Assembly (NCBI RefSeq): GCF_017051705.1
Contig: NZ_JAFIDJ010000002.1
Span: 1,185,151-1,249,150, forward strand
DNA length: 64,000 nucleotides
DNA from: Algoriphagus lutimaris
Lineage (GTDB): Bacteria > Bacteroidota > Bacteroidia > Cytophagales > Cyclobacteriaceae
Direction: 5' to 3'
The notes under the pieces are model-generated. The model had not been told where the DNA came from and made no database searches. It was given only the letters and a program-made list of their open reading frames with translations. Position 1 is the first letter of the stretch, and the number at the start of each line of letters is the position of its first letter. The translations under genes were made by a program, and so were the position numbers. This document shows, one piece after another, positions 9,348 through 17,501 of this stretch.

Positions 9348-9923
9348 ATGAAGGGATATCTAAAACTTAGGAGAATTGTACTAGACAAGCTTGAAGCCGA
9401 TTTGCCTTCATATCTTTCCTATCATGGAATGGATCATACGTTGGACGTATTAAATGTTTGTGAGCAATATATCAGACGTTTAAATCTTTCGGAAGAACAA
9501 AGATATCTATTAAGAATAGGAGCAATTGTTCATGATATGGGGTTCTTAAAAGGTCCTGCAAATCATGAGGAGGTAGGTTCGGAAATGGCAGCAGGGATTA
9601 TGCAGCAATTAGGAATGAATGAAAGCCACATTAAAGAAGTAAAAGGCTTGGTGATGGCTACCAAAATTCCTCAGACTCCTTTAAATCCCTTACAAATGAT
9701 TATTTGTGATGCGGATTTGGATTATTTAGGAAGAACCGATTATCCTGAAATTAGTCAGAAACTTTTTGAAGAGCTCAAATACATGAAGGTCATTGAGACA
9801 GATGAACAGTGGAAAAATTTGCAAATCAATTTTTTAAAAGCGCATCATTTTCATACTCCATTTGCAATTAAAAACCGAGAGCCCCAAAAGCAGGCGTGGC
9901 TTAATAAGCTGTTAACTTCTTAA
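9348..9923 (+). CDS. HD-domain phosphohydrolase, partner of PycTM-like protein
   Basis: A 191-aa metal-dependent HD-superfamily phosphohydrolase, probably acting on a nucleotide or cyclic nucleotide. Metal ligands are intact: H26/H30 in YHGMDHT, H62-D63 in IVHDMGF, H73 in NHEE, and Asp in CDADLDYLG (121-125). The set YHxxxHT...HDxGF...HEE...ATK.PQ.P...CDADL.YLG is the one I associate with Bacteroidota proteins in which this HD domain is fused to a C-terminal DUF5706/PycTM membrane domain. Here the membrane part is instead the separate gene just upstream. Its 3' end overlaps the rodA stop by four bases on the opposite strand. Substrate is unknown. Confidence 0.8.
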   Translation: MKGYLKLRRIVLDKLEADLPSYLSYHGMDHTLDVLNVCEQYIRRLNLSEEQRYLLRIGAIVHDMGFLKGPANHEEVGSEMAAGIMQQLGMNESHIKEVKGLVMATKIPQTPLNPLQMIICDADLDYLGRTDYPEISQKLFEELKYMKVIETDEQWKNLQINFLKAHHFHTPFAIKNREPQKQAWLNKLLTS

Positions 9924-11194
9924 CCCAACCTTCCTAATTGCATAGCTCTAGAGGCATCTATATTCACAAAAATGAACAGAAGTATGGTAAAGGACCAGAG
10001 GGAGGATCCTCCATAGCTAAAGAAGGGCAATGGAATACCCACCACTGGAAATAAACCAATAGTCATAGCAATATTGATCATAAAGTGGAATAGCAGGATG
10101 GATATAACTCCATATCCATAAATTCTTGCAAACCTGGTTTTCTGCCGCTCCGCCATGATTACCAAACGAACCAATAGAGTTACAAATAGTCCGATTACCA
10201 CCAGACTACCCGCCCAGCCAAATTCTTCTCCTAGCGTACAAAAAATAAAATCGGTATGCTGCTCGGGCACAAAATCAAATTTAGTTTGAGTTCCTTCCAA
10301 ATAGCCTTTTCCTAATAGACCTCCAGAGCCAATGGCAATTTTGGATTGCGTGACATTCCACCCCACGCCTAATGGATCTAAATTAGGATTAAAAAGGACC
10401 ATGATTCTATTTTGCTGGTGATCGGGAAGTTTGGAAACCACAAAATCAATACTGTAGCTATAGGCAACCATACCTAATCCTATCAATGAAAAAACAATGA
10501 TTCTTTGCCAGCTTTTTTTTCCAATGATGATTAAAATCAGAACAATTAGTCCAATGCCTGCTACCAGGTACAAGTTATTTTCTATTCCCAAGGATAAAAG
10601 TGTCAAGGCTATAAAACCAAAACCTAAAATGTAATAACGCTGGGGAAGTCCTTCGCGATAAAACATCACAAGCAAAGAAAAATAAACCATGGCTGTTCCA
10701 GTATCTGGCTGTAATAAGATCAGAGCCACCGGAATTAATAAGACGCCAAAAGCAATGAGTTGATTTTTGGTTTTACTTAGATCAAAGGTAGGACGCTCCA
10801 TCACCTTGGCCAGTGCCAATGCTGTAGCCAGCTTTGCAAATTCTCCCGGCTGAATTCTAAAAGAGCCAAATCCGACCGTAAGAACCTGTCCGTTTACCTC
10901 TTTTCCTATAAAAGGAGTAACGACCAGTAAGGCAATAAAAAAGATATAGATGAAAAGGGAAAGGTTCTCAAAAAACCGGTAATCTGCTACCATGATCAGG
11001 ATAATCAAGACAACAGAAATTCCAATTCTCACCAATTGCTGTCCAGAGTTGATAGACATGTCAAACATGCTTTGTGGAGCCTGGCTATCATAGACTGCTG
11101 CATAGATATTGAACCAGCCGAAAATGACTAAGGCAAAATAGATGACTACTACTAACCAATCCACACGACTGATATGAATATCGGACTCTCTCAT
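9920..11194 (-). CDS. rodA: Peptidoglycan glycosyltransferase RodA
   Basis: RodA is the SEDS-family polymerase that makes glycan strands during cell elongation, in complex with the PBP2 transpeptidase. The 424-aa protein has about ten hydrophobic segments and family landmarks: IQPGEFAKLATALALAK, LLQPDTGTAMVY (containing the catalytic-loop Asp) and GIPLPFFSYGGSSL. It is the last gene of the mre operon; its ATG directly abuts the mrdA stop codon, so it is translationally coupled to its partner. Confidence 0.96.
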   Translation of the reverse strand: MRESDIHISRVDWLVVVIYFALVIFGWFNIYAAVYDSQAPQSMFDMSINSGQQLVRIGISVVLIILIMVADYRFFENLSLFIYIFFIALLVVTPFIGKEVNGQVLTVGFGSFRIQPGEFAKLATALALAKVMERPTFDLSKTKNQLIAFGVLLIPVALILLQPDTGTAMVYFSLLVMFYREGLPQRYYILGFGFIALTLLSLGIENNLYLVAGIGLIVLILIIIGKKSWQRIIVFSLIGLGMVAYSYSIDFVVSKLPDHQQNRIMVLFNPNLDPLGVGWNVTQSKIAIGSGGLLGKGYLEGTQTKFDFVPEQHTDFIFCTLGEEFGWAGSLVVIGLFVTLLVRLVIMAERQKTRFARIYGYGVISILLFHFMINIAMTIGLFPVVGIPLPFFSYGGSSLWSFTILLFIFVNIDASRAMQLGRLG

Positions 11195-12997
11195 TTAATA
11201 AATAAAATTCCCTGCCAGTACATATTGCTCTAGCTCAGGTCTAGTGATTTCATTGCGGATGTATTTTTCGATCATGAGGGAGGCTGTACTAGCAGCAGCT
11301 CTACCACCCCAACCCGCATTTTCTACATACACCGCGATGGCTATTTTTGGATCATCCTTAGGGGCAAAGGCCACAAACACAGAATGGTCTTCACCATGGG
11401 GGTTTTGAGCGGTTCCAGTTTTACCTGCAATGACCAAATCTTTCATAATTGCTCGGGTTGCTGTACCATATAGTGCTTCTGCCATGGCATCCTGAATCAT
11501 GTCAAAATGATGAGCATCAACTCCGACCTCATTTTTCGTTCTGTATTTCTCCGGAATTTTTGTAGGATCGTTGTCTATGGATTTTACTAAATGAGGGGGA
11601 TAGTAATATCCTTTATTCGCAAAGATTGCAGCTAAATTGGCCATTTGTAGCGGGGTGACCAGCATTTCGCCTTGACCAATAGAAAGGGAGTAAATGGTGC
11701 TGTATTTCCATCTGCCCTCACCATAAAAACGGTCATAGTATTTACTGGATGGGACGCTACCTCCTTTTTCATTGGGCATATCCACTCCCAATCGACTACC
11801 TAAACCGAATTTCAACACTTTTTCCCGCCAAGCATTCAGTCCAATTTCAGTGTCCTTGTAAGTATTCGAAGAAACTTCTTGATTGATGATTTGACGGAAA
11901 GCTTGGTGGTAATAGGGGTTACAAGAATTTCTTATTGCACCGAATAGATTAACTGGTGAAGGGTGATTATGGCAAGCCACCAAAGACTTGTTACATGCAA
12001 AGGTAGTATTTGGAGTAAGGATTCCCTCTTGCAACCCAATTAAGCTCTGAACCACTTTGAAAATGGAACCAGGAGGATAAGTTGCCATGATAGGCCTGTT
12101 GAAGAGAGGTTTGCTTTCATCAGAGTTTAAACTTCTATAAGTTTTACTGAAATCAGCCCCGGTCAAATCATTTGGATTATAATAGGGAGAGGAAATCATG
12201 GCCAAAATCTCTCCAGTTTTTGGTTCAATAGCCACTACCGAACCTTTTTTTCCACCCATCAACAACTCACCATATTTCTGCAAGTCCATATCAATGGTGG
12301 AGGTAATATTTTTTCCAGCTATAGAAGCAGTATCGTATTCTCCATCTTTGAAAGGCCCTTTGTCAACGCCTCTTACATTGACCATTTTATATTTAACCCC
12401 TTTCTTTCCTCTTAAATCATCTTCATAAAATCGTTCCATTCCGCTCAGACCAACGTAGTCCCCCTGGACATAATAATTGGACGAGTCTCTTTCCAATTGC
12501 CTTGCATTGATTTCTCCAATATAACCCAAGGCATGAGCGGCAATGGGCAATGGATAAGATCTGACGGAGCGGGTCATGATAAATAATCCCGGGTAATCTA
12601 TGAGGTAATCTTGCATTCTGGCAAAATCCGTAGTAGAAATTTGCTTGATCAGCGGGGAGGGTTTTACCCAAGAATATTTTCTTGCAGCCTGATAGGATTC
12701 TATTAGCTCCTCTTTAGTGATTTTGAAAAGTTCCAGGAATCGAGTAGTGTCTCCTACTTCAAATTCCTTTGGCACAATCATCAGATCAAAGATCGGATTG
12801 TTGTAAACCAAAAGTTTCCCATTCCGATCATATACGAGCCCTCGGTAGGGGTGGTCTACCACGCGCTGTATAGCATTCCTTTCAGCTTTTTTCATAAAGC
12901 TGTCGTCCATTACCTGGATCATAAATAGTTTGGTCAATAGTACCAAACCGATCAAGAAAATGAAGATGATTATTGCTACGGGTCTTTGGTCGTTCAT
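11195..12997 (-). CDS. mrdA: Penicillin-binding protein 2 (elongasome transpeptidase)
   Basis: PBP2 cross-links peptidoglycan in the elongasome. It is 600 aa with one N-terminal membrane anchor (about residues 8-28), the pedestal/dimerisation domain, and a transpeptidase domain with all three motifs: S311-x-x-K314 (PPGSIFK), S358-x-N360 (RNSCN) and KTGT at 526-529. Its start overlaps the mreD stop by one base and its stop touches the rodA start, a layout that keeps polymerase and cross-linker in step. Confidence 0.96.
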   Translation of the reverse strand: MNDQRPVAIIIFIFLIGLVLLTKLFMIQVMDDSFMKKAERNAIQRVVDHPYRGLVYDRNGKLLVYNNPIFDLMIVPKEFEVGDTTRFLELFKITKEELIESYQAARKYSWVKPSPLIKQISTTDFARMQDYLIDYPGLFIMTRSVRSYPLPIAAHALGYIGEINARQLERDSSNYYVQGDYVGLSGMERFYEDDLRGKKGVKYKMVNVRGVDKGPFKDGEYDTASIAGKNITSTIDMDLQKYGELLMGGKKGSVVAIEPKTGEILAMISSPYYNPNDLTGADFSKTYRSLNSDESKPLFNRPIMATYPPGSIFKVVQSLIGLQEGILTPNTTFACNKSLVACHNHPSPVNLFGAIRNSCNPYYHQAFRQIINQEVSSNTYKDTEIGLNAWREKVLKFGLGSRLGVDMPNEKGGSVPSSKYYDRFYGEGRWKYSTIYSLSIGQGEMLVTPLQMANLAAIFANKGYYYPPHLVKSIDNDPTKIPEKYRTKNEVGVDAHHFDMIQDAMAEALYGTATRAIMKDLVIAGKTGTAQNPHGEDHSVFVAFAPKDDPKIAIAVYVENAGWGGRAAASTASLMIEKYIRNEITRPELEQYVLAGNFIY

Positions 12998-13518
12998 CAG
13001 ATTCCTCTCCTACGTTTGAAGAACAGTAGTTGTACAATTATAGCCAAAAGGACTGTAAAAATCGAGGAGAATAAGCTTTTGTTTAAGATCCCTAAAAAAG
13101 CTCCTGACCCCCATTGATCAGCAGTAAAGAATAATAGACAAAATGCAAAGGTTAAAGGAAGGGAATAGCTTATGAACCATCCCAATCCCATTTCCTGCAG
13201 GGTAGGTTGGGTAGAGTCATCATATCCTCCATTTGGTCGGATGATTTTTAACCATAATGGTCTTAAAAATGCAAGTAGGGTGGCAGCAGAGGCATGTAAT
13301 CCTAAGGTATCATAGAATACATCAATAGTAAGACCGACTCCAAAACTGATTAATAAGAGTGGGATTTCTCTAATTTGAAATGGTAAGCTAAGAATCCCCA
13401 CTAAGTATAAAAAGCAAAATGCAATACCGAATAGGGCAAGATTTTTTAAAAAAAGAATCTGAACGAGCCCTAAAATCAATAGAAGAAAAATAAAAGAAAT
13501 CAGATTTCTAAAATTCAT
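12997..13518 (-). CDS. mreD: Rod shape-determining protein MreD
   Basis: A small (173 aa) multi-pass membrane protein with about five hydrophobic segments. MreD proteins are poorly conserved; the call rests on size, topology and position between mreC and mrdA. It links the MreB filament to the periplasmic part of the elongasome. It overlaps mreC by 11 bases and mrdA by one base. Confidence 0.88.
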   Translation of the reverse strand: MNFRNLISFIFLLLILGLVQILFLKNLALFGIAFCFLYLVGILSLPFQIREIPLLLISFGVGLTIDVFYDTLGLHASAATLLAFLRPLWLKIIRPNGGYDDSTQPTLQEMGLGWFISYSLPLTFAFCLLFFTADQWGSGAFLGILNKSLFSSIFTVLLAIIVQLLFFKRRRGI

Positions 13519-14344
13519 TAGTTAATTCAGATTGTTGATATAAAGAATCCAATTCATCGATCTGCGTATTTTCTACTAAATACACATAAGAAATTTTACT
13601 AAAATCCGCAGTGAGGGTTACTTCAATATCCAAGTAATTTGGATCTGAGGATTGGATAACATTTGAGATGACACCTATTTTTAAATTTCTAGGAAATACC
13701 GCACTGTAACCTGAAGTGACCACCGTATCCCCAACTTGTGCCTGGACGTGTCTTGGGACATACAACATTTTGGCTTTCTTGGAATCTTTCCCATTCCAAT
13801 TGATAGATCCAAAATCTCCGGTAGACTTGATAATCGACGAGATCAAAAGATCATTATTCAATAACGAAATGCCGACTGCATAATTGTCTGAAACAGATTT
13901 TACCCTTCCGACTACTCCGCTCTCATTGAAAATCCCCATTCCTGGTTTCACTCCTTGTTTCCTGCCCTTGTTCAAGGTCATGTGATTTTGAGTATATCGC
14001 AAAGAGTTACTGATCACTCTTGCTCCCATAAATTCAAATTGGGAAGACAAGGCTGAATCCAAAGAGATTGATACACTATCCGGTTCCAGTTTTAAACTAC
14101 TCAATTTCTCCATGAGTCTTGAATTTTCTACTACTAAAGCTTCATTGGCTTCAGCAAGAGAGAAAAAATCACTCACATTCGATTGGGTCTCCAAAATTGA
14201 GCCTACTAATGCATTGGAGCTATTAAAGAACGCAGCACCCTGGGGGGAATTATTTGCTACTAGTAGCCAGATGGCAATTATTTCTAGTAAAATGAATAAA
14301 AGAAAGGACCTTAAACTATAAAGAAATTGTAGGATGCGTAGCAT
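13508..14344 (-). CDS. mreC: Rod shape-determining protein MreC
   Basis: MreC (278 aa) is a bitopic inner-membrane protein that activates PBP2. It has one membrane segment near residues 12-30, a coiled-coil region (about 60-90, ANEALVVENSRLMEKLSSLK) and the beta-barrel periplasmic domain with NRGRKQGVKPGMGI-like and GVVGRVKSVSDNYAVG motifs. It sits 7 bases after mreB and overlaps mreD. Confidence 0.94.
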   Translation of the reverse strand: MLRILQFLYSLRSFLLFILLEIIAIWLLVANNSPQGAAFFNSSNALVGSILETQSNVSDFFSLAEANEALVVENSRLMEKLSSLKLEPDSVSISLDSALSSQFEFMGARVISNSLRYTQNHMTLNKGRKQGVKPGMGIFNESGVVGRVKSVSDNYAVGISLLNNDLLISSIIKSTGDFGSINWNGKDSKKAKMLYVPRHVQAQVGDTVVTSGYSAVFPRNLKIGVISNVIQSSDPNYLDIEVTLTADFSKISYVYLVENTQIDELDSLYQQSELTNEF

Positions 14345-14351
14345 TCAGGGT

Positions 14352-15380
14352 TTATGTCATCAATACTGTTCTGAAATTCTGTATATTTTTCAAGGCAGTT
14401 CCGGTACCTCTTACCACTGCTCTTAATGGATCTTCTGCGATGTGAATTGGAAGTTTGGTTTTTTGATGCAATCTTTTATCCAAACCTTTCAATAAAGCCC
14501 CTCCACCAGTCAAATGGATTCCGTTGTCATAAATATCCGCAGACAATTCAGGAGGTGCAATTTCCAAAGCTTTAAGAACAGCTTCTTCGATTTTGGAAAC
14601 AGATTTGTCCAAGGCAAATGCAATCTCTGAATAAGATACTTTAATTACTTTTGGAATTCCTGTCATCAAGTCACGGCCACGGATTTCATGATCTTCTGGT
14701 GGCTCATCAAGTTCGGTCAACGCAGATCCAATGGCGATTTTTACTTTTTCGGCAGATCTTTCCCCAATTAACAAATTGTGTTGCCTTCTCATATAATCCA
14801 AAATGTCTTTGGTGAAGGTATCACCTGCAACTCTGATGGATTGATCAGCAACAATACCTGACAAAGCAATCAAAGCAATTTCGGTTGTACCCCCTCCGAT
14901 ATCAACAATCATAGATCCCATTGGCTTTTCTATGTCGATTCCAATTCCTATTGCGGCAGCAATCGGTTCGAAAATCATATATACTTCTTTGGCACCTGCA
15001 TGTTCCGCTGAGTCACGAACAGCTCTTTTTTCAACTTCTGTAATACCTGAAGGGATACAGATCACCATGCGGTGTGATTGAGGAAACATTCCTTTCTTTT
15101 GACCAGGGATCATTTTTATCAACCCACGAATCATTTGTTCCGCTGCATAGAAATCAGCAATTACACCATCTTTTAATGGTCTAATTGTTTTGATGTTTTC
15201 ATGAGTTTTCTCATGCATGTTCATCGCTTCTCTTCCAACTGCCAACACACGGTTGTTGGTTTTATCAATCGCAATGATTGAGGGTTCGTCCACCACTATT
15301 TTATCCTTATGGATAATCAGCGTATTGGCTGTACCCAAATCGATGGCTATATCACTTGAGAAAAAATCGAATAATCCCAT
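14352..15380 (-). CDS. mreB: Rod shape-determining protein MreB
   Basis: MreB is the actin-like filament that positions wall synthesis. The 342-aa protein has the nucleotide-binding motifs: phosphate-1 DLGTANTLI near residue 15, phosphate-2 DIGGGTTEIA near 165, and the adenosine motif LTGGGALLKGL near 290. The N-terminal amphipathic/membrane-contact stretch is MGLFDFFSS. It is the first gene of a five-gene operon (mreB-mreC-mreD-mrdA-rodA) transcribed away from rimP. Confidence 0.98.
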   Translation of the reverse strand: MGLFDFFSSDIAIDLGTANTLIIHKDKIVVDEPSIIAIDKTNNRVLAVGREAMNMHEKTHENIKTIRPLKDGVIADFYAAEQMIRGLIKMIPGQKKGMFPQSHRMVICIPSGITEVEKRAVRDSAEHAGAKEVYMIFEPIAAAIGIGIDIEKPMGSMIVDIGGGTTEIALIALSGIVADQSIRVAGDTFTKDILDYMRRQHNLLIGERSAEKVKIAIGSALTELDEPPEDHEIRGRDLMTGIPKVIKVSYSEIAFALDKSVSKIEEAVLKALEIAPPELSADIYDNGIHLTGGGALLKGLDKRLHQKTKLPIHIAEDPLRAVVRGTGTALKNIQNFRTVLMT

Positions 15381-15461
15381 TTTTGACTTGTTGATTGGCT
15401 TAAAATTGCTGTTAATAGTTCAATATAGTACGATGAGTACTCAATATTAAACGGGGGTCGG

Positions 15462-15469
15462 CAAAATTA
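15462..15469 (-). promoter_or_regulatory. Candidate mreB-operon promoter (-7 element)
   Basis: On the minus strand this reads TAATTTTG, matching the Bacteroidota -7 consensus TAnnTTTG, 82 bases before the mreB start codon. No clear TTTG -33 element lies at the expected distance, so the call is moderate. Confidence 0.4.
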
Positions 15470-15623
15470 TTACCTTAATGGGAGAAATCTGAAAGAAACC
15501 CGATATTTTTTGGTGTTATTATTAAAATGGCGGTCAGTTACTTTGGTTGGTAAAATCAAAATGTAAGAAATCCCTCAATTTGGGTGTTACTTTACTTCTC
15601 TTCCTGTAGATTTTTTACTCAAA

Positions 15624-15654
15624 TTGTTTTTGCATCAAATTTATTTTACCTTTG
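15624..15654 (+). promoter_or_regulatory. rimP-nusA-infB promoter
   Basis: A -33-like TTG at 15624-15626 and a perfect -7 element TACCTTTG at 15647-15654, separated by 20 bases, as in Bacteroidota housekeeping promoters. Transcription should start near 15660, about 55 bases before the rimP ATG and just before the leader hairpin. Confidence 0.7.
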
Positions 15655-15675
15655 CGTCGTATTCGAAAGTTTCTG

Positions 15676-15698
15676 GAGGGGACACCATATGTCCCCTC
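15676..15698 (+). promoter_or_regulatory. Perfect hairpin in the rimP 5' leader
   Basis: A 9-bp perfect stem (GAGGGGACA / TGTCCCCTC) with a 5-base loop, transcribed within the first about 40 bases of the rimP-nusA-infB mRNA, followed by TTTC. A second palindrome, ATTATGCATAAT (15703-15714), abuts the rimP ATG. It could be an attenuator, a protein-binding site for feedback control, or an mRNA-stabilising 5' stem; the sequence alone does not decide. Confidence 0.6.
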
Positions 15699-15714
15699 TT
15701 TCATTATGCATAAT

Positions 15715-16188
15715 ATGTCCGAACTGAAGCAGTCTATCGAAGAAATTGTTGAAAAGCATCTTCCAGATGAAAAACACTTCATTGTGGAGGTTTCAATGGT
15801 TAATAAAGGAGGGAAAACAACCTTGAACATCTTAATTGATGCGGATGAAGGGTTGAATATCCAGACTTGTGCCGATGTAAGTAGAGCGGTTTCCGAGGAA
15901 TTGGAGGTTCAGGACTTGATGCCCGGAGCATATATTTTGGAAGTTTCTTCGCCAGGATTGGATTATCCTTTGAGCAGCAGGAGACAATTTCAAAAAAATA
16001 TAGGAAGGGAATTAAAAGTTTTGCTGACTACAGGGAAAGAACTTGTAGGTAAATTAGTAGATGTAGAGGAGACCGGTGTGAAAATGTTGGTCAAGAAAAA
16101 AGAAAAAGGCAAAAAAGCCACGGAAGAGGAAGTAGTCCTTCCTTTTGAAGAGATGAATAAAACAATCGTACAAGTATCTTTTAAATAA
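15715..16188 (+). CDS. rimP: Ribosome maturation factor RimP
   Basis: RimP assists late assembly of the 30S subunit. The start is the ATG at 15715 (MSELKQSIEE, 157 aa); an upstream in-frame ATG-like start would lie inside the promoter and is rejected. The N-terminal domain has the family pattern FIVEVSMVNKGGKTTLNILIDADEG and DVSRAVSEEL, then YILEVSSPGLDYPL. The C-terminal domain is short and very Lys-rich (KKKEKGKK near residue 130). It leads the rimP-nusA-infB operon, five bases before nusA, the same order as in most bacteria. Confidence 0.95.
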   Translation: MSELKQSIEEIVEKHLPDEKHFIVEVSMVNKGGKTTLNILIDADEGLNIQTCADVSRAVSEELEVQDLMPGAYILEVSSPGLDYPLSSRRQFQKNIGRELKVLLTTGKELVGKLVDVEETGVKMLVKKKEKGKKATEEEVVLPFEEMNKTIVQVSFK

Positions 16189-16193
16189 CTCAA

Positions 16194-17438
16194 ATGGATG
16201 CCAAAATCTTAATAGAATCCTTCGCAGATTTTGCGAGATCTAAAAATGTGGATCGACCAACAATGATCCGTATCCTGGAAGATGTGTTCAGAGCAATGAT
16301 TAGAAAGAAGTTTGAATCTGATGAAAACTTCGATGTAACTATCAATGCTGATAAAGGTGACCTCGAGATTTTCAGAATTAGAGAGATTGTTGACGATAAT
16401 TCTGAGGATATTTGGGATTTTGATAAAATCAGTTTCAGTGAAGCTAGAAAAATTGAACCTGATTTTGAGATTGGCGAGGAAGTATACGAAAAAATTGAGT
16501 TGGAGGAGTTTGGAAGACGAGCGGTTCAAATGGCCCGTCAGACTTTGATTCAAAGAATTAAGGATCTTGAAAAAGATATCCTTTATAATAAGTATGAAGA
16601 GCAGGTAGGAGAAATCGTTTCAGCTGAAGTATATCAAATTCTCGGTAGAGAGATTTTATTGATGGATGCGGAAGGCAACGAATTGATTCTTCCAAAAGGG
16701 GAGCAAATTCCAAAGGATAGATTTAGAAAAGGGGATACCGTAAAAGCGATTGTTCACAGAGTGGACATGATGAATGGAAATCCTAAGATCATCCTTTCCA
16801 GAACTTCTCCAGTGTTTTTGGAACGATTATTTGAAAATGAGGTTCCTGAGGTGTACGATGGATTGATCACGATAGTGAAGATTGTCCGTGAGCCAGGAGA
16901 AAGAGCTAAAGTAGCAGTAGAATCTTATGACGACAGAATAGATCCAGTAGGAGCTTGCGTCGGAATGAAGGGTTCTAGAATTCATGCAGTGGTTAGGGAA
17001 CTTCAAAATGAAAATATAGATGTGATTAATTTCACAGATAATTTGGAACTTTACGTGACCAGAGCCTTGAGCCCTGCCAAAGTTTCATCCATTACAGTAA
17101 ATAAAGAGACCAAAAGAATCTCTGTATTCTTGAAGCCAGATCAAGTATCACTTGCTATTGGTAAAGGAGGATTCAATATCAAACTGGCCAGTAAATTGGT
17201 AGATTATGAAATTGATGTTTTCCGTGAATTGAATGAATACGAAGAAGAGGATGTTGATCTAATTGAATTCAGTGATGAAATCGAAGGATGGATCATTGAT
17301 GAATTGAAAAAAACAGGTCTAGATACTGCAAAAAGTGTCTTGACTTTAGGTAAGGAGGATTTACTCCGAAGAACAGAACTTGAGGAAGAGACGATCGATG
17401 AGATATTCCGTATCCTCAGACAAGAATTTGAACAATAA
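16194..17438 (+). CDS. nusA: Transcription elongation factor NusA
   Basis: NusA binds RNA polymerase and modulates pausing, termination and antitermination. The 414-aa protein has the N-terminal polymerase-binding domain (about 1-125), the S1 domain (about 130-200, GEIVSAEVYQILGREILL) and two KH domains (VGACVGMKGSRIHAVVREL, then VSLAIGKGGFNIKLASKL). An acidic tail (EEEDVDLIEFSDE) and one helix-hairpin-helix-like repeat complete it; the duplicated E. coli AR domains are absent, as usual outside proteobacteria. Confidence 0.97.
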   Translation: MDAKILIESFADFARSKNVDRPTMIRILEDVFRAMIRKKFESDENFDVTINADKGDLEIFRIREIVDDNSEDIWDFDKISFSEARKIEPDFEIGEEVYEKIELEEFGRRAVQMARQTLIQRIKDLEKDILYNKYEEQVGEIVSAEVYQILGREILLMDAEGNELILPKGEQIPKDRFRKGDTVKAIVHRVDMMNGNPKIILSRTSPVFLERLFENEVPEVYDGLITIVKIVREPGERAKVAVESYDDRIDPVGACVGMKGSRIHAVVRELQNENIDVINFTDNLELYVTRALSPAKVSSITVNKETKRISVFLKPDQVSLAIGKGGFNIKLASKLVDYEIDVFRELNEYEEEDVDLIEFSDEIEGWIIDELKKTGLDTAKSVLTLGKEDLLRRTELEEETIDEIFRILRQEFEQ

Positions 17439-17501
17439 TACAAGGGAATTACAAATTAAAATACCCTATTTTACTTAAGATTTCGAAAGAGGTTTTTGCT
17501 T

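Noticed and set aside
15652-15714. A longer RimP beginning at an upstream start
   Set aside because: The extension would be coded by the promoter -7 element and the leader hairpin; the ATG at 15715 gives the family start.
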